From an uncultured bacterium (GTDB lineage Bacteria > Bacillota > Clostridia > Oscillospirales > Oscillospiraceae), in NCBI GenBank assembly GCA_947643715.1, contig CANRXB010000006.1, positions 1-64,000 of the forward strand: a DNA stretch of 64,000 nucleotides. Direction: 5' to 3'. The notes beneath the pieces are model-generated. The model was not told where the DNA came from and searched no databases. It saw only the letters and a program-made list of their open reading frames with translations. Below, in pieces: positions 8,811-16,454 of this stretch. Both the position numbers and the translations under genes were made by a program. Within the stretch, counting starts at the first letter, position 1. The number at the start of each line of letters is the position of its first letter.

Positions 8811-9395
8811 GTGATCATCTGGCTCAACGGTGCCTTCGGCGCGGGCAAGACCCAGACCGCCTATGAGCTCCACCGCAGGCTGGAACGCTCCTATGTCTAC
8901 GACCCGGAGAACGCCGGTTTTTTCATCCGGGACAACCTCCCGCCGGGGTTGGGCCTGGAAGATTTCCAGGACTTCCCGATGTGGCGTTCGTTCAACTTGG
9001 AGATGCTGGACTATATCGCCTCCCGCTATGACGGCACCATCATCGTCCCCATGACCCTCACCAGCCGGGCGTATCACGACGAGCTGGTGGGCACGCTGTC
9101 GGAAAGACATGAGGTGGAGCACTTCATCTTATGGGCCAGCCGGGAGACCCTGCTGAAACGCCTGGCGTCCCGAGGGGAAGGTCCCGGTTCTTGGGGGGCC
9201 CTCCAGATCGGCCGGTGCCTGGACGCTTTCGAGACGGACATCACGCAGCGGAAGATCTACACGGACGACCGGGATCTGTACGAGGTCGTGGATGAGGTCG
9301 GGAGACTGTGCGGGCTCACGCTGTCTGAGGACAGGCGTGGCCGCCTGCGCAAATTGGCGGACCGCCTGGTCACACAAATCAAGCATATCCGATGA
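8811..9395 (+). CDS. tmrB: TmrB-like ATP-binding tunicamycin-resistance protein
   Basis: A 194-residue P-loop protein beginning with GTG 10 bases after GGGAGG. The N-terminus MIIWLNGAFGAGKTQTAYEL contains the Walker A loop, followed by YVYDPENAGFFIR, TIIVPMTL, ASRETLLKRLASRGEG and the C-terminal RRGRLRKLADRLV. Collinearity with Bacillus subtilis TmrB, as I recall that sequence, is striking along the whole length. TmrB is a membrane-associated ATP-binding protein that confers tunicamycin resistance; a kinase-type modification is possible but not shown here. It lies between an acetyltransferase and lspA. Confidence 0.85.
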   Translation: MIIWLNGAFGAGKTQTAYELHRRLERSYVYDPENAGFFIRDNLPPGLGLEDFQDFPMWRSFNLEMLDYIASRYDGTIIVPMTLTSRAYHDELVGTLSERHEVEHFILWASRETLLKRLASRGEGPGSWGALQIGRCLDAFETDITQRKIYTDDRDLYEVVDEVGRLCGLTLSEDRRGRLRKLADRLVTQIKHIR

Positions 9396-9413
9396 AACAG
9401 AAAGGCTGATATC

Positions 9414-9914
9414 ATGCTATATGCCATCCTCACTGCCGCTCTGGTGGTCATCGACCAGATCGTCAAATATCTGGTCCGGGCCCATATCCCTTTGGGGGAG
9501 TCCGTGCCGTTCATCCCCTATGTCCTGGACCTCACCTACGTACAGAACACCGGCGCGGCCTTTTCCATCCTGCGGCAGCATACCTGGCTTCTCACGCTCA
9601 CCTCGGCCGTGGTGGTGCTGGTGATGTGCTGGCTCATCATGAGGGGCTTTTTCCAGAACCGGCTGGGCCTGTGGTCCGCCGCCCTGGTGGTGGCGGGCGG
9701 CATGGGCAACCTGATCGATCGGGTGGCGTTCGGCTTCGTCACCGACATGTTCCGGACCACCTTCATGGAGTTCGCCGTGTTCAACGTGGCCGACTGCTGC
9801 ATCACCATAGGCGTGCCCCTGATGTTCCTGTACGTGATGCTGTATGTGGGCCGGGAGGAGAAAAAGGAGGGCAAGGCCGATGACAGCGCCCAGCTTCCCC
9901 CTGACGGTCAGTGA
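9414..9914 (+). CDS. lspA: Lipoprotein signal peptidase (signal peptidase II)
   Basis: Removes signal peptides from diacylglyceryl-modified prolipoproteins in the cytoplasmic membrane. The 166-residue protein has four hydrophobic segments and the aspartic-protease signatures: the first Asp in GGMGNLIDRVAFG and the second in FAVFNVADCCITIG. The YVQNTGAAFSIL motif is also standard. The lipoprotein substrates in this window include the binding proteins at 36050 and 55557 and the ApbE at 40075. The last 35 bases overlap the start of rluD, indicating translational coupling. Confidence 0.96.
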   Translation: MLYAILTAALVVIDQIVKYLVRAHIPLGESVPFIPYVLDLTYVQNTGAAFSILRQHTWLLTLTSAVVVLVMCWLIMRGFFQNRLGLWSAALVVAGGMGNLIDRVAFGFVTDMFRTTFMEFAVFNVADCCITIGVPLMFLYVMLYVGREEKKEGKADDSAQLPPDGQ

Positions 9915-10791
9915 GCCGGGCCGGGCGGACGCGTCGATCGCCGCCGCCCTGGACGGACTCACCCGCTCCGCCGCCCAGCGGTGGCTGGAGGAGGGGCGGA
10001 TCACGTTGGACGGAAAGGTCCTGAAAAAGAACGCGCGCCTCCAGCCGGGGGACGTTCTGCTCATTTCCCCGCCCCAGCCGGAACCTGTGGATCTCGTCCC
10101 CCAAGACATCCCCTTGGACGTGGCTTACGAGGACGATGACGTGATCGTGGTGGACAAGCCGGTGGGGATGGTGGTCCACCCTGCGCCGGGCCATCCGGAC
10201 GGCACATTGGTAAACGCATTGTTATATCATTGTGGAGACAGCCTATCTGGGATCAACGGAGAGCTGCGTCCCGGCATCGTCCACCGCATCGACCGGGACA
10301 CCTCCGGGCTGATCGTCGCGGCGAAGAACGACCGCGCCCACCTGTCCCTGGCGGCGCAGTTGCAGGATCATTCCCTGTTCCGTTCGTACCACGCGGTGGC
10401 GGTGGGCGGCTTCAAGGAGGACAGCGGCACCGTCCGCGCCCCCATCGGCCGGCACAGGACCGACCGGAAACGCATGGCCGTGTGCCCCGACGGCCGGGAG
10501 GCGGTGACCCACTGGCAGGTGGTGGACACGCGGGACGGCCACACCCACCTCACCTGCCGCCTGGAGACTGGGCGCACCCATCAGATCCGCGTCCACATGG
10601 CATATCTGGGCCATCCCCTGTTGGGGGACACGGTGTATGGCGCGAAAAAGCCTGTGCCTGGGCTGGCCGGGCAGTGCCTGCACGCCGCACAGCTCACCTT
10701 CACCCATCCGTCCACCGGGGAGCGCCTGACGGTGGAGTCCCCCCTGCCCGTCTGGTTCAGCGCGGCGCTGGAGCGATATGGGCTGCGGTGA
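9880..10791 (+). CDS. rluD: RluA/RluD-family 23S rRNA pseudouridine synthase
   Basis: Isomerises uridines to pseudouridine in large-subunit rRNA. The 303-residue protein has an N-terminal S4 RNA-binding domain (RSAAQRWLEEGRITLDGKVL) and a catalytic domain with the family signature HRIDRDTSGLIVAAKN, containing the catalytic Asp, and the RTHQIRVHMAYLGHPLLGD motif. Start 9880 is 9 bases after AAGGAGG inside lspA. The lspA-rluD pair is conserved across Firmicutes. The exact uridine target (RluD versus a paralogue) cannot be told from sequence alone. Confidence 0.92.
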   Translation: MTAPSFPLTVSEPGRADASIAAALDGLTRSAAQRWLEEGRITLDGKVLKKNARLQPGDVLLISPPQPEPVDLVPQDIPLDVAYEDDDVIVVDKPVGMVVHPAPGHPDGTLVNALLYHCGDSLSGINGELRPGIVHRIDRDTSGLIVAAKNDRAHLSLAAQLQDHSLFRSYHAVAVGGFKEDSGTVRAPIGRHRTDRKRMAVCPDGREAVTHWQVVDTRDGHTHLTCRLETGRTHQIRVHMAYLGHPLLGDTVYGAKKPVPGLAGQCLHAAQLTFTHPSTGERLTVESPLPVWFSAALERYGLR

Positions 10792-10797
10792 AAGGAT

Positions 10798-10848
10798 GAT
10801 CCCCTCCGCTTTGGGCAAACTACGTCCAAAACGGAAGGGGATCTTTTT
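10798..10848 (+). terminator. Terminator overlapping the ldh ribosome site
   Basis: GATCCCCTCCGCTTTGG (10798-10814) pairs, with one bulge and one wobble, with the segment 10826-10843, and TTTTT follows at 10844-10848. The ldh start codon begins at 10849. The 3' arm contains GGAAGGGG, the only ribosome site for ldh, so the hairpin both ends rluD transcription and masks ldh translation. Confidence 0.85.
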
Positions 10849-11796
10849 ATGCTCAATCATCGAAAAGCGGCCGTCATCGGCTGCGGCTTCGTGGGCTCCT
10901 CCATCGCGTTCAGCCTCATCCAGCGTGGGCTGTTCAGCGAGCTGGTGCTGATCGACGCCAACCAGGACAAGGCCGTGGGAGAGGCCATGGACCTGAGCCA
11001 CGGCCTGCCCTATATCGCCGCTATGGACGTCCACGCGGGAGGCTATGACGACCTGTCCGACTGCGCCCTCATCGTGGTCACCGCCGGGGCCAACCAGAAG
11101 CCGGGCCAGACCCGCCTGGAGCTCATCGGCCAGAACGTTGCCATCTTGAACTCGATCATCCCTCAGATCACCGCCCGGCCCTTCGAAGGGATCCTGCTCA
11201 TCGTATCCAACCCGGTGGACGTGCTCACCTACGCCGCGTTCCGCATCTCCGGCTACCCCGCCCACCGGGTGATGGGCTCGGGGACGGTGCTGGACTCGGC
11301 CCGTCTGCGCTACCTGCTGGGGGAGCATTTGGATGTGGACAGCCGGTCCATCCACGCCGTCATCGTGGGCGAGCATGGGGACAGCGAGCTGGCGGTGTGG
11401 AGCGGGGCCAACGTGTCCGGCGTCCCCTTGGACGACTTTTGCGAGATGCGGGGACGGTCCGACCACGAAAAGGCCCGAGAGCGGCTGTACGAGGACGTGC
11501 GGGACAGCGCCTATGAGATCATCCGGCGCAAGGGAGCCACTTACTATGGCATCGCCATGGCAGTGGCCCGGATCGCGGAGTGCATCATGAAGGACGAACG
11601 GGCGATCCTGCCCGTGTCTGTGGTCCTGGGCGGACAATACGGGCTGCGGGACTTGGCGCTGTCCATCCCCTCCATCGTGGGACGGCGGGGCGTGGAGCAG
11701 ATCCTGGAGATCCCACTGGCGGACGGGGAGCGGGAGGCGCTCCAAGCGTCCGCGGGACAGCTCGGCGAGGTCATCGGAGAACTGGACCTGCCGTGA
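10849..11796 (+). CDS. ldh: L-lactate dehydrogenase
   Basis: Reduces pyruvate to L-lactate with NADH, regenerating NAD in fermentation. The 315-residue protein has the dinucleotide fold GCGFVGSSIAFSL, the Asp in LVLIDAN that selects NADH, the DLSHG segment, TAGANQKPGQTR near the mobile loop, SNPVDVLTY, and the active-site IVGEHGDSELAVWS with catalytic His. These point to LDH rather than malate dehydrogenase (the Q in GANQKPGQTR). No promoter is visible between rluD and ldh; the start codon abuts the terminator at 10798-10848, so expression may depend on readthrough or hairpin opening. Confidence 0.93.
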   Translation: MLNHRKAAVIGCGFVGSSIAFSLIQRGLFSELVLIDANQDKAVGEAMDLSHGLPYIAAMDVHAGGYDDLSDCALIVVTAGANQKPGQTRLELIGQNVAILNSIIPQITARPFEGILLIVSNPVDVLTYAAFRISGYPAHRVMGSGTVLDSARLRYLLGEHLDVDSRSIHAVIVGEHGDSELAVWSGANVSGVPLDDFCEMRGRSDHEKARERLYEDVRDSAYEIIRRKGATYYGIAMAVARIAECIMKDERAILPVSVVLGGQYGLRDLALSIPSIVGRRGVEQILEIPLADGEREALQASAGQLGEVIGELDLP

Positions 11797-11802
11797 ACGA
11801 TG

Positions 11803-11838
11803 GAAGGCCCCCGGCGTGAGCCGGGGGCCTTCGTTGTT
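11803..11838 (+). terminator. Intrinsic terminator after ldh
   Basis: GAAGGCCCCCGGC (11803-11815), loop GTGA, GCCGGGGGCCTTC (11820-11832), then GTTGTT. It touches the stop of the convergent M56 gene and may serve both strands. Confidence 0.85.
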
Positions 11839-13448
11839 CAATGATGGCTGCTGTGGTGGCCACTGACGGGGCTGGGAAGGGTGGCGAGGCAGCTCCTGTC
11901 GCATACGCCGCCGCTGTGGTGTCCATTGCAGGTGTAGAACGTGTCCCCGTGGTGGTGGCTCCCCTGGACGGTGCAGCCCTCTACGGGACAGGCGGTGGGC
12001 AGCAGGACGGTGCGTCCGTTAGCGTGCTGGTGCAGCCTGGTCTCGGTGCATTCCTCCACGCAGTTGGACTGTACGGGAGTGATGGTGAGCTGCGCAGCGG
12101 TCGGGGCAGCCTGCTCCGGCAGAGCGGAAGGCACGGGGCCGAGCTCCGGGTCGAGGATGGTGAAGTTGCCGGCTTGCCCGTAGTAGGTCACGCCGTCGTG
12201 CTCATGGACGTCTTCTTCCTCGCAGTCGGGCTTTGCGCAGAGCAGGCCGGGGTATTCCAGATAGGCACGGACCACCATGCCGTCGATGTGGCAGTGAGGC
12301 TCGGCCTCTGGGCGATCCTCTGCATCGCACAGGGCATAGGATCCGGAGGAGGTCCGGACCTGTACGTCGATCAGGCCGTTGTCGTCCTCGAGATAGAGCT
12401 GGTCGAAGCCGTCGTCCGGGTCCACAGCGGAGGGATCGGGCTGGAGGTCTTGGACCCCGTCCAGGAGGGGCGTGCCGGATGCGTCGGGGCCGGACGCGGG
12501 AGCGTTCTTGTCGATCGGATCGCTGGCGAATGCGGCGGTGACGCCCAACACCAAGGTCAGCGACAAGACTATCCCCAGGAGCGAAGTCTTTTTGAATCTC
12601 ATGATGGATCGTATCCTTTCTTCGGTGGCCTTACGGCCGAACGTGTGGCAGAAGGCGGGGCCTCCTGCCTGGGCAGATAGGGAGACGAGGGCCCTGGCGT
12701 AGCCTGCCCGGCGATCCGCCCCCAAAATACGCAGGACCGCCCGGTCACAGGACAGCTCGATGTCCTGCCGCAGCAAGCGCGCCATGAGCCAGACCAGCGG
12801 ATCCCACCAAAAGACCGCCAGGACCAGCGCCATGGCATAATGCCACAGATTGTCCCGCCGGGTGGCGTGGACCCCCTCATGGACCAGCACATAGTCCAGT
12901 TCCTCGCTGCTCAGGCCGGGGGACAAGACCACCGTAGGCCGCACAGCGCCGAAGGTGAGCGGCGCGCCCTCCATGGGGCCCACCCGCAGGCGGGCGCACT
13001 TGGGCAGGATGGCATACTGAGGGTCCTCCCGATCCAGAGGGATGGCACAGGCCACCGCCTGCTTGGTACGGGTCCAGGAAAGGACGTACCGCACCGTGAG
13101 CACACCGGCCACCGCCAGCCACACGGCTATAAGAGCCGCGTCCCAAGGGGAGCCGGGCTCCACAGGCGCAGGTCCGGGAACCGTGACGTAGGCGGAGGGG
13201 GGTGGGAGGGGGGATGCCGGGGGGAGCGGCGTGGGCGCCGGCTGGCCTTTCGGGGCCAGGGACCGGGCCAGTCCGTACAGGGACAGCGCGCTCTTGGGGG
13301 CCACAGGTGTGAGCAGCCGGAACAGGCATACCGCCCATAGGCCAAGCCGCACCTCGGGCAGCAGGCGGGCCTTCAGGACCCGGCGCAGCACGACCACGGC
13401 CAAGATCAGGCCAGAGCCTGCAACGGCGTTTTGCAGTAAGTGGGCCAT
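11838..13448 (-). CDS. BlaR1/MecR1-type M56 membrane metalloprotease with Cys/His-rich C-terminal tail
   Basis: A 536-residue membrane zinc protease of the signal-sensing M56 family. N-terminal transmembrane segments are followed by a cytoplasmic protease domain with HEGVHATRRDNL (HExxH) and ELSCDRAV. A further membrane helix near residues 290-312 (LLGIVLSLTLVLGVTAAFA) leads to an extracytoplasmic tail. Instead of a penicillin-binding domain, the tail has about four C-x(4)-C...H-x-H-x-G units (CAKPDCEEEDVHEHDG, CVEECTETRLHQHANG, CPVEGCTVQGSHHHGD) and ends in SGHHSSHH. It is downstream of blaI by 9 bases. By family logic it would cleave BlaI on signal; metal or redox sensing by the tail is inference. 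Confidence 0.85.
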   Translation of the reverse strand: MAHLLQNAVAGSGLILAVVVLRRVLKARLLPEVRLGLWAVCLFRLLTPVAPKSALSLYGLARSLAPKGQPAPTPLPPASPLPPPSAYVTVPGPAPVEPGSPWDAALIAVWLAVAGVLTVRYVLSWTRTKQAVACAIPLDREDPQYAILPKCARLRVGPMEGAPLTFGAVRPTVVLSPGLSSEELDYVLVHEGVHATRRDNLWHYAMALVLAVFWWDPLVWLMARLLRQDIELSCDRAVLRILGADRRAGYARALVSLSAQAGGPAFCHTFGRKATEERIRSIMRFKKTSLLGIVLSLTLVLGVTAAFASDPIDKNAPASGPDASGTPLLDGVQDLQPDPSAVDPDDGFDQLYLEDDNGLIDVQVRTSSGSYALCDAEDRPEAEPHCHIDGMVVRAYLEYPGLLCAKPDCEEEDVHEHDGVTYYGQAGNFTILDPELGPVPSALPEQAAPTAAQLTITPVQSNCVEECTETRLHQHANGRTVLLPTACPVEGCTVQGSHHHGDTFYTCNGHHSGGVCDRSCLATLPSPVSGHHSSHH

Positions 13449-13457
13449 CGCGACACC

Positions 13458-13814
13458 TCACTCCTGATCTTCGATCAGTGCCCGGAGCTGTTGGACTTCT
13501 GCCGGGGTCAAGCCGTTCTCGCTGAGGAACGCGGAGAGGAACTGGGTCTTGGAACCGCTGAAGAGCCGGCTGATGAGGCTGTCCGTCTCCTGCCGCCGGA
13601 CCTCCTCTCGGGAGATCAGCGCGGAACACAGGAAACCGGGGTCGGACCGGGCCACCGCCTTTTTGCTGATAAGCTTTTTGATGACGGTGTATGTGGTGTT
13701 GCGGTTCCAGCCCCAGGACTGGGCCAGCCGTTTGGCCAGCTCCCCCGCGGTCTGAGGACCGTACTCCCACAGGGGCTCCATCACTTTCAGTTCTGAGTCG
13801 AACAACTTTTCCAT
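13458..13814 (-). CDS. blaI: BlaI/MecI/CopY-family transcriptional repressor
   Basis: A 118-residue winged-helix repressor: MEKLFDSELKVMEPLWEYGPQTAGELAKRL, then NRNTTYTVIKKLISKKAVAR (recognition helix and wing) and a C-terminal dimerisation region. Start 13814 is 8 bases after GAGGAGG; the ATG at 13820 is too close. It heads a two-gene operon with the M56 protease, the standard sensor-repressor pair. The promoter and two palindromic BlaI-like boxes lie directly upstream (13855-13908), implying autorepression. Confidence 0.92.
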   Translation of the reverse strand: MEKLFDSELKVMEPLWEYGPQTAGELAKRLAQSWGWNRNTTYTVIKKLISKKAVARSDPGFLCSALISREEVRRQETDSLISRLFSGSKTQFLSAFLSENGLTPAEVQQLRALIEDQE

Positions 13815-13854
13815 GGCCATGACCTCCTCGCACCCTATGAGGGGACGCAGAATG

Positions 13855-13908
13855 ACTATTGCAATAGTATCCAAGAAGAATACTACTACGATAGTCATCT
13901 GTTGTCAA
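13855..13908 (-). promoter_or_regulatory. blaI promoter with two dyad operators
   Basis: Minus-strand TTGACA (13903-13908), a 17-base spacer and TAGTAT (13880-13885). One box is the perfect palindrome ACTATTGCAATAGT (13855-13868), downstream of the start site. The second, imperfect dyad TACTACTACGATAGTCA (13881-13897) covers the -10 box and spacer. Both resemble the BlaI/MecI consensus TACTA...TAGTA. Confidence 0.8.
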
Positions 13909-13981
13909 GAGCTTTTTCACATCTCATGAAAAACGGCTGGGCCACTGCGGCGCCTGCCCGCCGTGAAGGTCCAGCCTATAT

Positions 13982-14017
13982 AAAAAAACGCCGCAGACTT
14001 GGAAAAAAGTCTGCGGC
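13982..14017 (-). terminator. Intrinsic terminator of the ricT operon
   Basis: Minus-strand stem GCCGCAGACTT/AAGTCTGCGGC (11 bp, loop TTTTCC) followed by GTTTTTTT. It ends the long minus-strand operon that reads through ricT. Confidence 0.92.
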
Positions 14018-14024
14018 ATCCCGG

Positions 14025-15308
14025 TCAAGACTGCGGGGGCTGAGAGGACTGCCCGCCGCCCGGCTTGCGGCGGTGATGGGGGCGGTAGCGACGCTTTTGG
14101 TTGGTCTTGGCATCGTCGGTGGGTGCGGCCTGGGCGTGCCTGGGCTGGGACTGGGGATCCCTCTGGGGTTTGGGCTGCGGCTGGACGTCCCTTTGGGGCC
14201 TGGGTTGGGCCTGACGCTGGGGAGCGGACTGCTGGCGGGGCTTGGCGGGCGTTTTGTCCTGCCGGTGCTGGTTCTGTGCAGGTTTGCCTGGGCCGCCGCG
14301 GCTGCGCCGGCTCCCCTGCTTGTGCCCGTCATGCTGCTTTTCCTGGCTGCTCTCCCCCAGATAGCGCTCCAGCATGGCGTTCAGATCGGCGGGGCCCTCC
14401 TGGGTGCGGCCGTTCCGGACCCGCTCCCCCTCCTGGGTGCGGAGCTGCTCCAGCTCCGCCTTGGGCGGAGCCGTATATCCTTCGGGCCGCCTGCCCTTGC
14501 CGCTGCGCACCACACGGATCTCGTCGGTGAGATAGCACTTGGGCTGCTCCGTGGAATCCTCCAGGCGGACCTTCACCTGCTCCTTCAAAAGGTTGACGGA
14601 GGACACCGTGCCCGCTCCATCTGGGCACTCTACGAAGGATTCCTGCTTGGGACAACGCTTCACCGCGTCCTCATAGGCTTCCTGCTCATATTTCAGGCAG
14701 CACATCAGCCGCCCGCAGGTGCCGGAGATCTTGGTGGGGTTCAAAGACAGGTTCTGGGTCTTGGCCATCTTGATGGACACAGGCTGGAACTCGTCCAGGA
14801 ACTGGGCACAGCAGAAGGGCTTGCCGCAGATGCCGAAGCCGCCCAGCATACGGGCCTCGTCCCGCACGCCGATCTGCCGCAGCTCGATGCGGGCCCGAAA
14901 GATGCTCGCGAGGTCTTTCACCAGGGCGCGGAAATCCACCCGGCCGTCGGAGGTGAAGAAAAAGATGATCTTGCTGCCGTCGAAGCTGTATTCCACCTGG
15001 ACCAGTTTCATGTCCAGCCCGTGGCGTTCCACGAGCTGCTGGCAGGTCCGCAGGGCGTCCTTCTCTTTGCCCCGGTTCTCCCGGACCTGGCGTTCGTCCT
15101 TTTCCGTGGCCAGCCGCACCACCGGGCGCAGGGGCTGGACCACCGACTCGTCCTCCACCATGGAATTGTGTCTGACGCAGGCGCCGTATTCCAGCCCTTT
15201 GCCCGTCTCCACGATGACGTGTTGGCCCTCGGCTACAGTGAGTCCGGCGGGATCGAAATAATATTGTTTGCCGCCCGGTCGGAACCGGACGCTGATGATC
15301 TCCGTCAT
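14025..15308 (-). CDS. ricT: PSP1-domain regulator RicT (YaaT)
   Basis: A 427-residue homologue of B. subtilis YaaT, a subunit of the RicAFT complex that modulates RNase Y and mRNA maturation. The PSP1 region carries the conserved Cys set: GGFGICGKPFCCAQFL and KISGTCGRLMCCLKYE, which in Bacillus help bind [4Fe-4S] clusters. The last ~100 residues are a Gln/Arg/Pro-rich low-complexity tail (for example RQQSAPQRQAQPRPQ), longer than in Bacillus and probably disordered and RNA-binding. It is last in the operon with holB and darA, the conserved Firmicutes order. RNase Y is encoded at 38169. Confidence 0.93.
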   Translation of the reverse strand: MTEIISVRFRPGGKQYYFDPAGLTVAEGQHVIVETGKGLEYGACVRHNSMVEDESVVQPLRPVVRLATEKDERQVRENRGKEKDALRTCQQLVERHGLDMKLVQVEYSFDGSKIIFFFTSDGRVDFRALVKDLASIFRARIELRQIGVRDEARMLGGFGICGKPFCCAQFLDEFQPVSIKMAKTQNLSLNPTKISGTCGRLMCCLKYEQEAYEDAVKRCPKQESFVECPDGAGTVSSVNLLKEQVKVRLEDSTEQPKCYLTDEIRVVRSGKGRRPEGYTAPPKAELEQLRTQEGERVRNGRTQEGPADLNAMLERYLGESSQEKQHDGHKQGSRRSRGGPGKPAQNQHRQDKTPAKPRQQSAPQRQAQPRPQRDVQPQPKPQRDPQSQPRHAQAAPTDDAKTNQKRRYRPHHRRKPGGGQSSQPPQS

Positions 15309-15378
15309 GGGGATATCCTCCGTATCAGTTTGAATATGGCGGCGGGGCGCCGGCCGCCGGGCCTGACCGTCCGGGCCG

Positions 15379-16134
15379 CTATGACGGCTCCGCGCACATG
15401 ACGGCCAGCAGGCCCAAGGTATGGCCCGCCCCGGGATTGAACACCGCGTTCTCTCTGACGGCCTTGAGCGCGCGCAGCACCTTCGCGCCCTGCCGGGGGG
15501 CTTGGGCCAGGCGGCCGGAGACCTGCCGCTCTACCTCCGCCAGCAGCGCGGTGAGCTGTGCGCTCTTGGGCTTGGTGAGCTCCAGCTCCACCAGGGCCCG
15601 GACCAGCGGCAGCTCCTCCCCGGCCAGCAGCAGCCCCGCCAGGGCCGAGGTGCGCTCCACCGTCTCCGGGTCGGGGGGCGTCTCCTCCGGCGGAAGGGCG
15701 AGAGGCTCGCACCGGGAGCGCACGGTGTCCAGCAGCCGGCCGGGTTGGTCCGCCAGCAGAAGGAAAGCGGCGTAAGCCGGCCCCTCCTCCAGCACCTTGA
15801 GCAGAGCGTTCTGGGCGGCGGGGTTCATGGCGTCCGCCGGGTCGATGACATACACCTTCCTGCTGCCCTCGTTGGGGCGCACGTATGCGTCCGCCCGAAG
15901 AGCGCGGATCTGATCCACCGCGATCTCCCGCTTGTCCGGTGCGGGAGCGGTGCGGGACACGTCCGGGTGGATGCCTGCCGCCGCTTTCCGGCAGGCCCTG
16001 CACCTCCCACAAGGAGGGCGGTCCTCCTGGCACAGATAAGCCGCCGTCAGGCGGCCGGCCAGGGCGGTGCGGCTGTCTGCGCTCCCCCCGGTGATGAGGT
16101 AAGCGTGGGACAGGGGATGTGGGAGCTCCATCAT
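15379..16134 (-). CDS. holB: DNA polymerase III delta-prime subunit
   Basis: A clamp-loader subunit of the replicative polymerase. The 251-residue AAA+-like protein has the zinc-finger Cys set CGRCRACRKAAAGIHPD, the KVYVIDPADAMNPAAQNALLKVLEEGP stretch (SRC/sensor region, with RSRCEPL following). The N-terminal loop GGSADSRTA is not a functional Walker A, as is usual for delta-prime. The length is short (B. subtilis about 330), with a compact C-terminal domain. Its start overlaps the darA stop (ATGA-type), and it lies 70 bases upstream of ricT. Confidence 0.88.
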   Translation of the reverse strand: MMELPHPLSHAYLITGGSADSRTALAGRLTAAYLCQEDRPPCGRCRACRKAAAGIHPDVSRTAPAPDKREIAVDQIRALRADAYVRPNEGSRKVYVIDPADAMNPAAQNALLKVLEEGPAYAAFLLLADQPGRLLDTVRSRCEPLALPPEETPPDPETVERTSALAGLLLAGEELPLVRALVELELTKPKSAQLTALLAEVERQVSGRLAQAPRQGAKVLRALKAVRENAVFNPGAGHTLGLLAVMCAEPS

Positions 16135-16454
16135 AGCCGCTCGAACCGCTCCACGTCCACCACGAACAGGGTGGCGCCGCCTACGGTGACCTCCACAGGC
16201 ATGACGGGCATGAAGCCGTAGCTCATCTCGGTGAGGGCAGGCACCATCTCCCTGCGGCTGTGGGAATATCTGTGGATGATGTCGATGGCGGCCTGGAGCC
16301 GCTCCTCCTCCACGCCCACCAGCAGCGTGACGTTGCCTGCCAGCAGGAAGCCGCCGGTGGTGGCCAGCCGGGTAGAGGAAAAGCCGCTTTTGGACAGGTT
16401 CTGGACCACCGCCCCCGCGTCGTCATAATTGATGATAGCGATGATGAGCTTCAT
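16131..16454 (-). CDS. darA: Cyclic-di-AMP receptor DarA (PII-like)
   Basis: A 107-residue PII-fold protein that in B. subtilis and Staphylococcus (DarA/PstA) binds c-di-AMP. Diagnostic features are the N-terminal MKLIIAIINYDDAGAVVQNL, the TRLATTGGFLLAGNVTLLVGV segment that forms the nucleotide pocket, and the C-terminal GGATLFVVDVERFERL. GAGGAGT sits 6 bases before the start. It overlaps the upstream decarboxylase gene by 32 bases and the holB start by 4, so the three are translationally coupled. The downstream target is unknown in any species I can name with certainty. Confidence 0.92.
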   Translation of the reverse strand: MKLIIAIINYDDAGAVVQNLSKSGFSSTRLATTGGFLLAGNVTLLVGVEEERLQAAIDIIHRYSHSRREMVPALTEMSYGFMPVMPVEVTVGGATLFVVDVERFERL

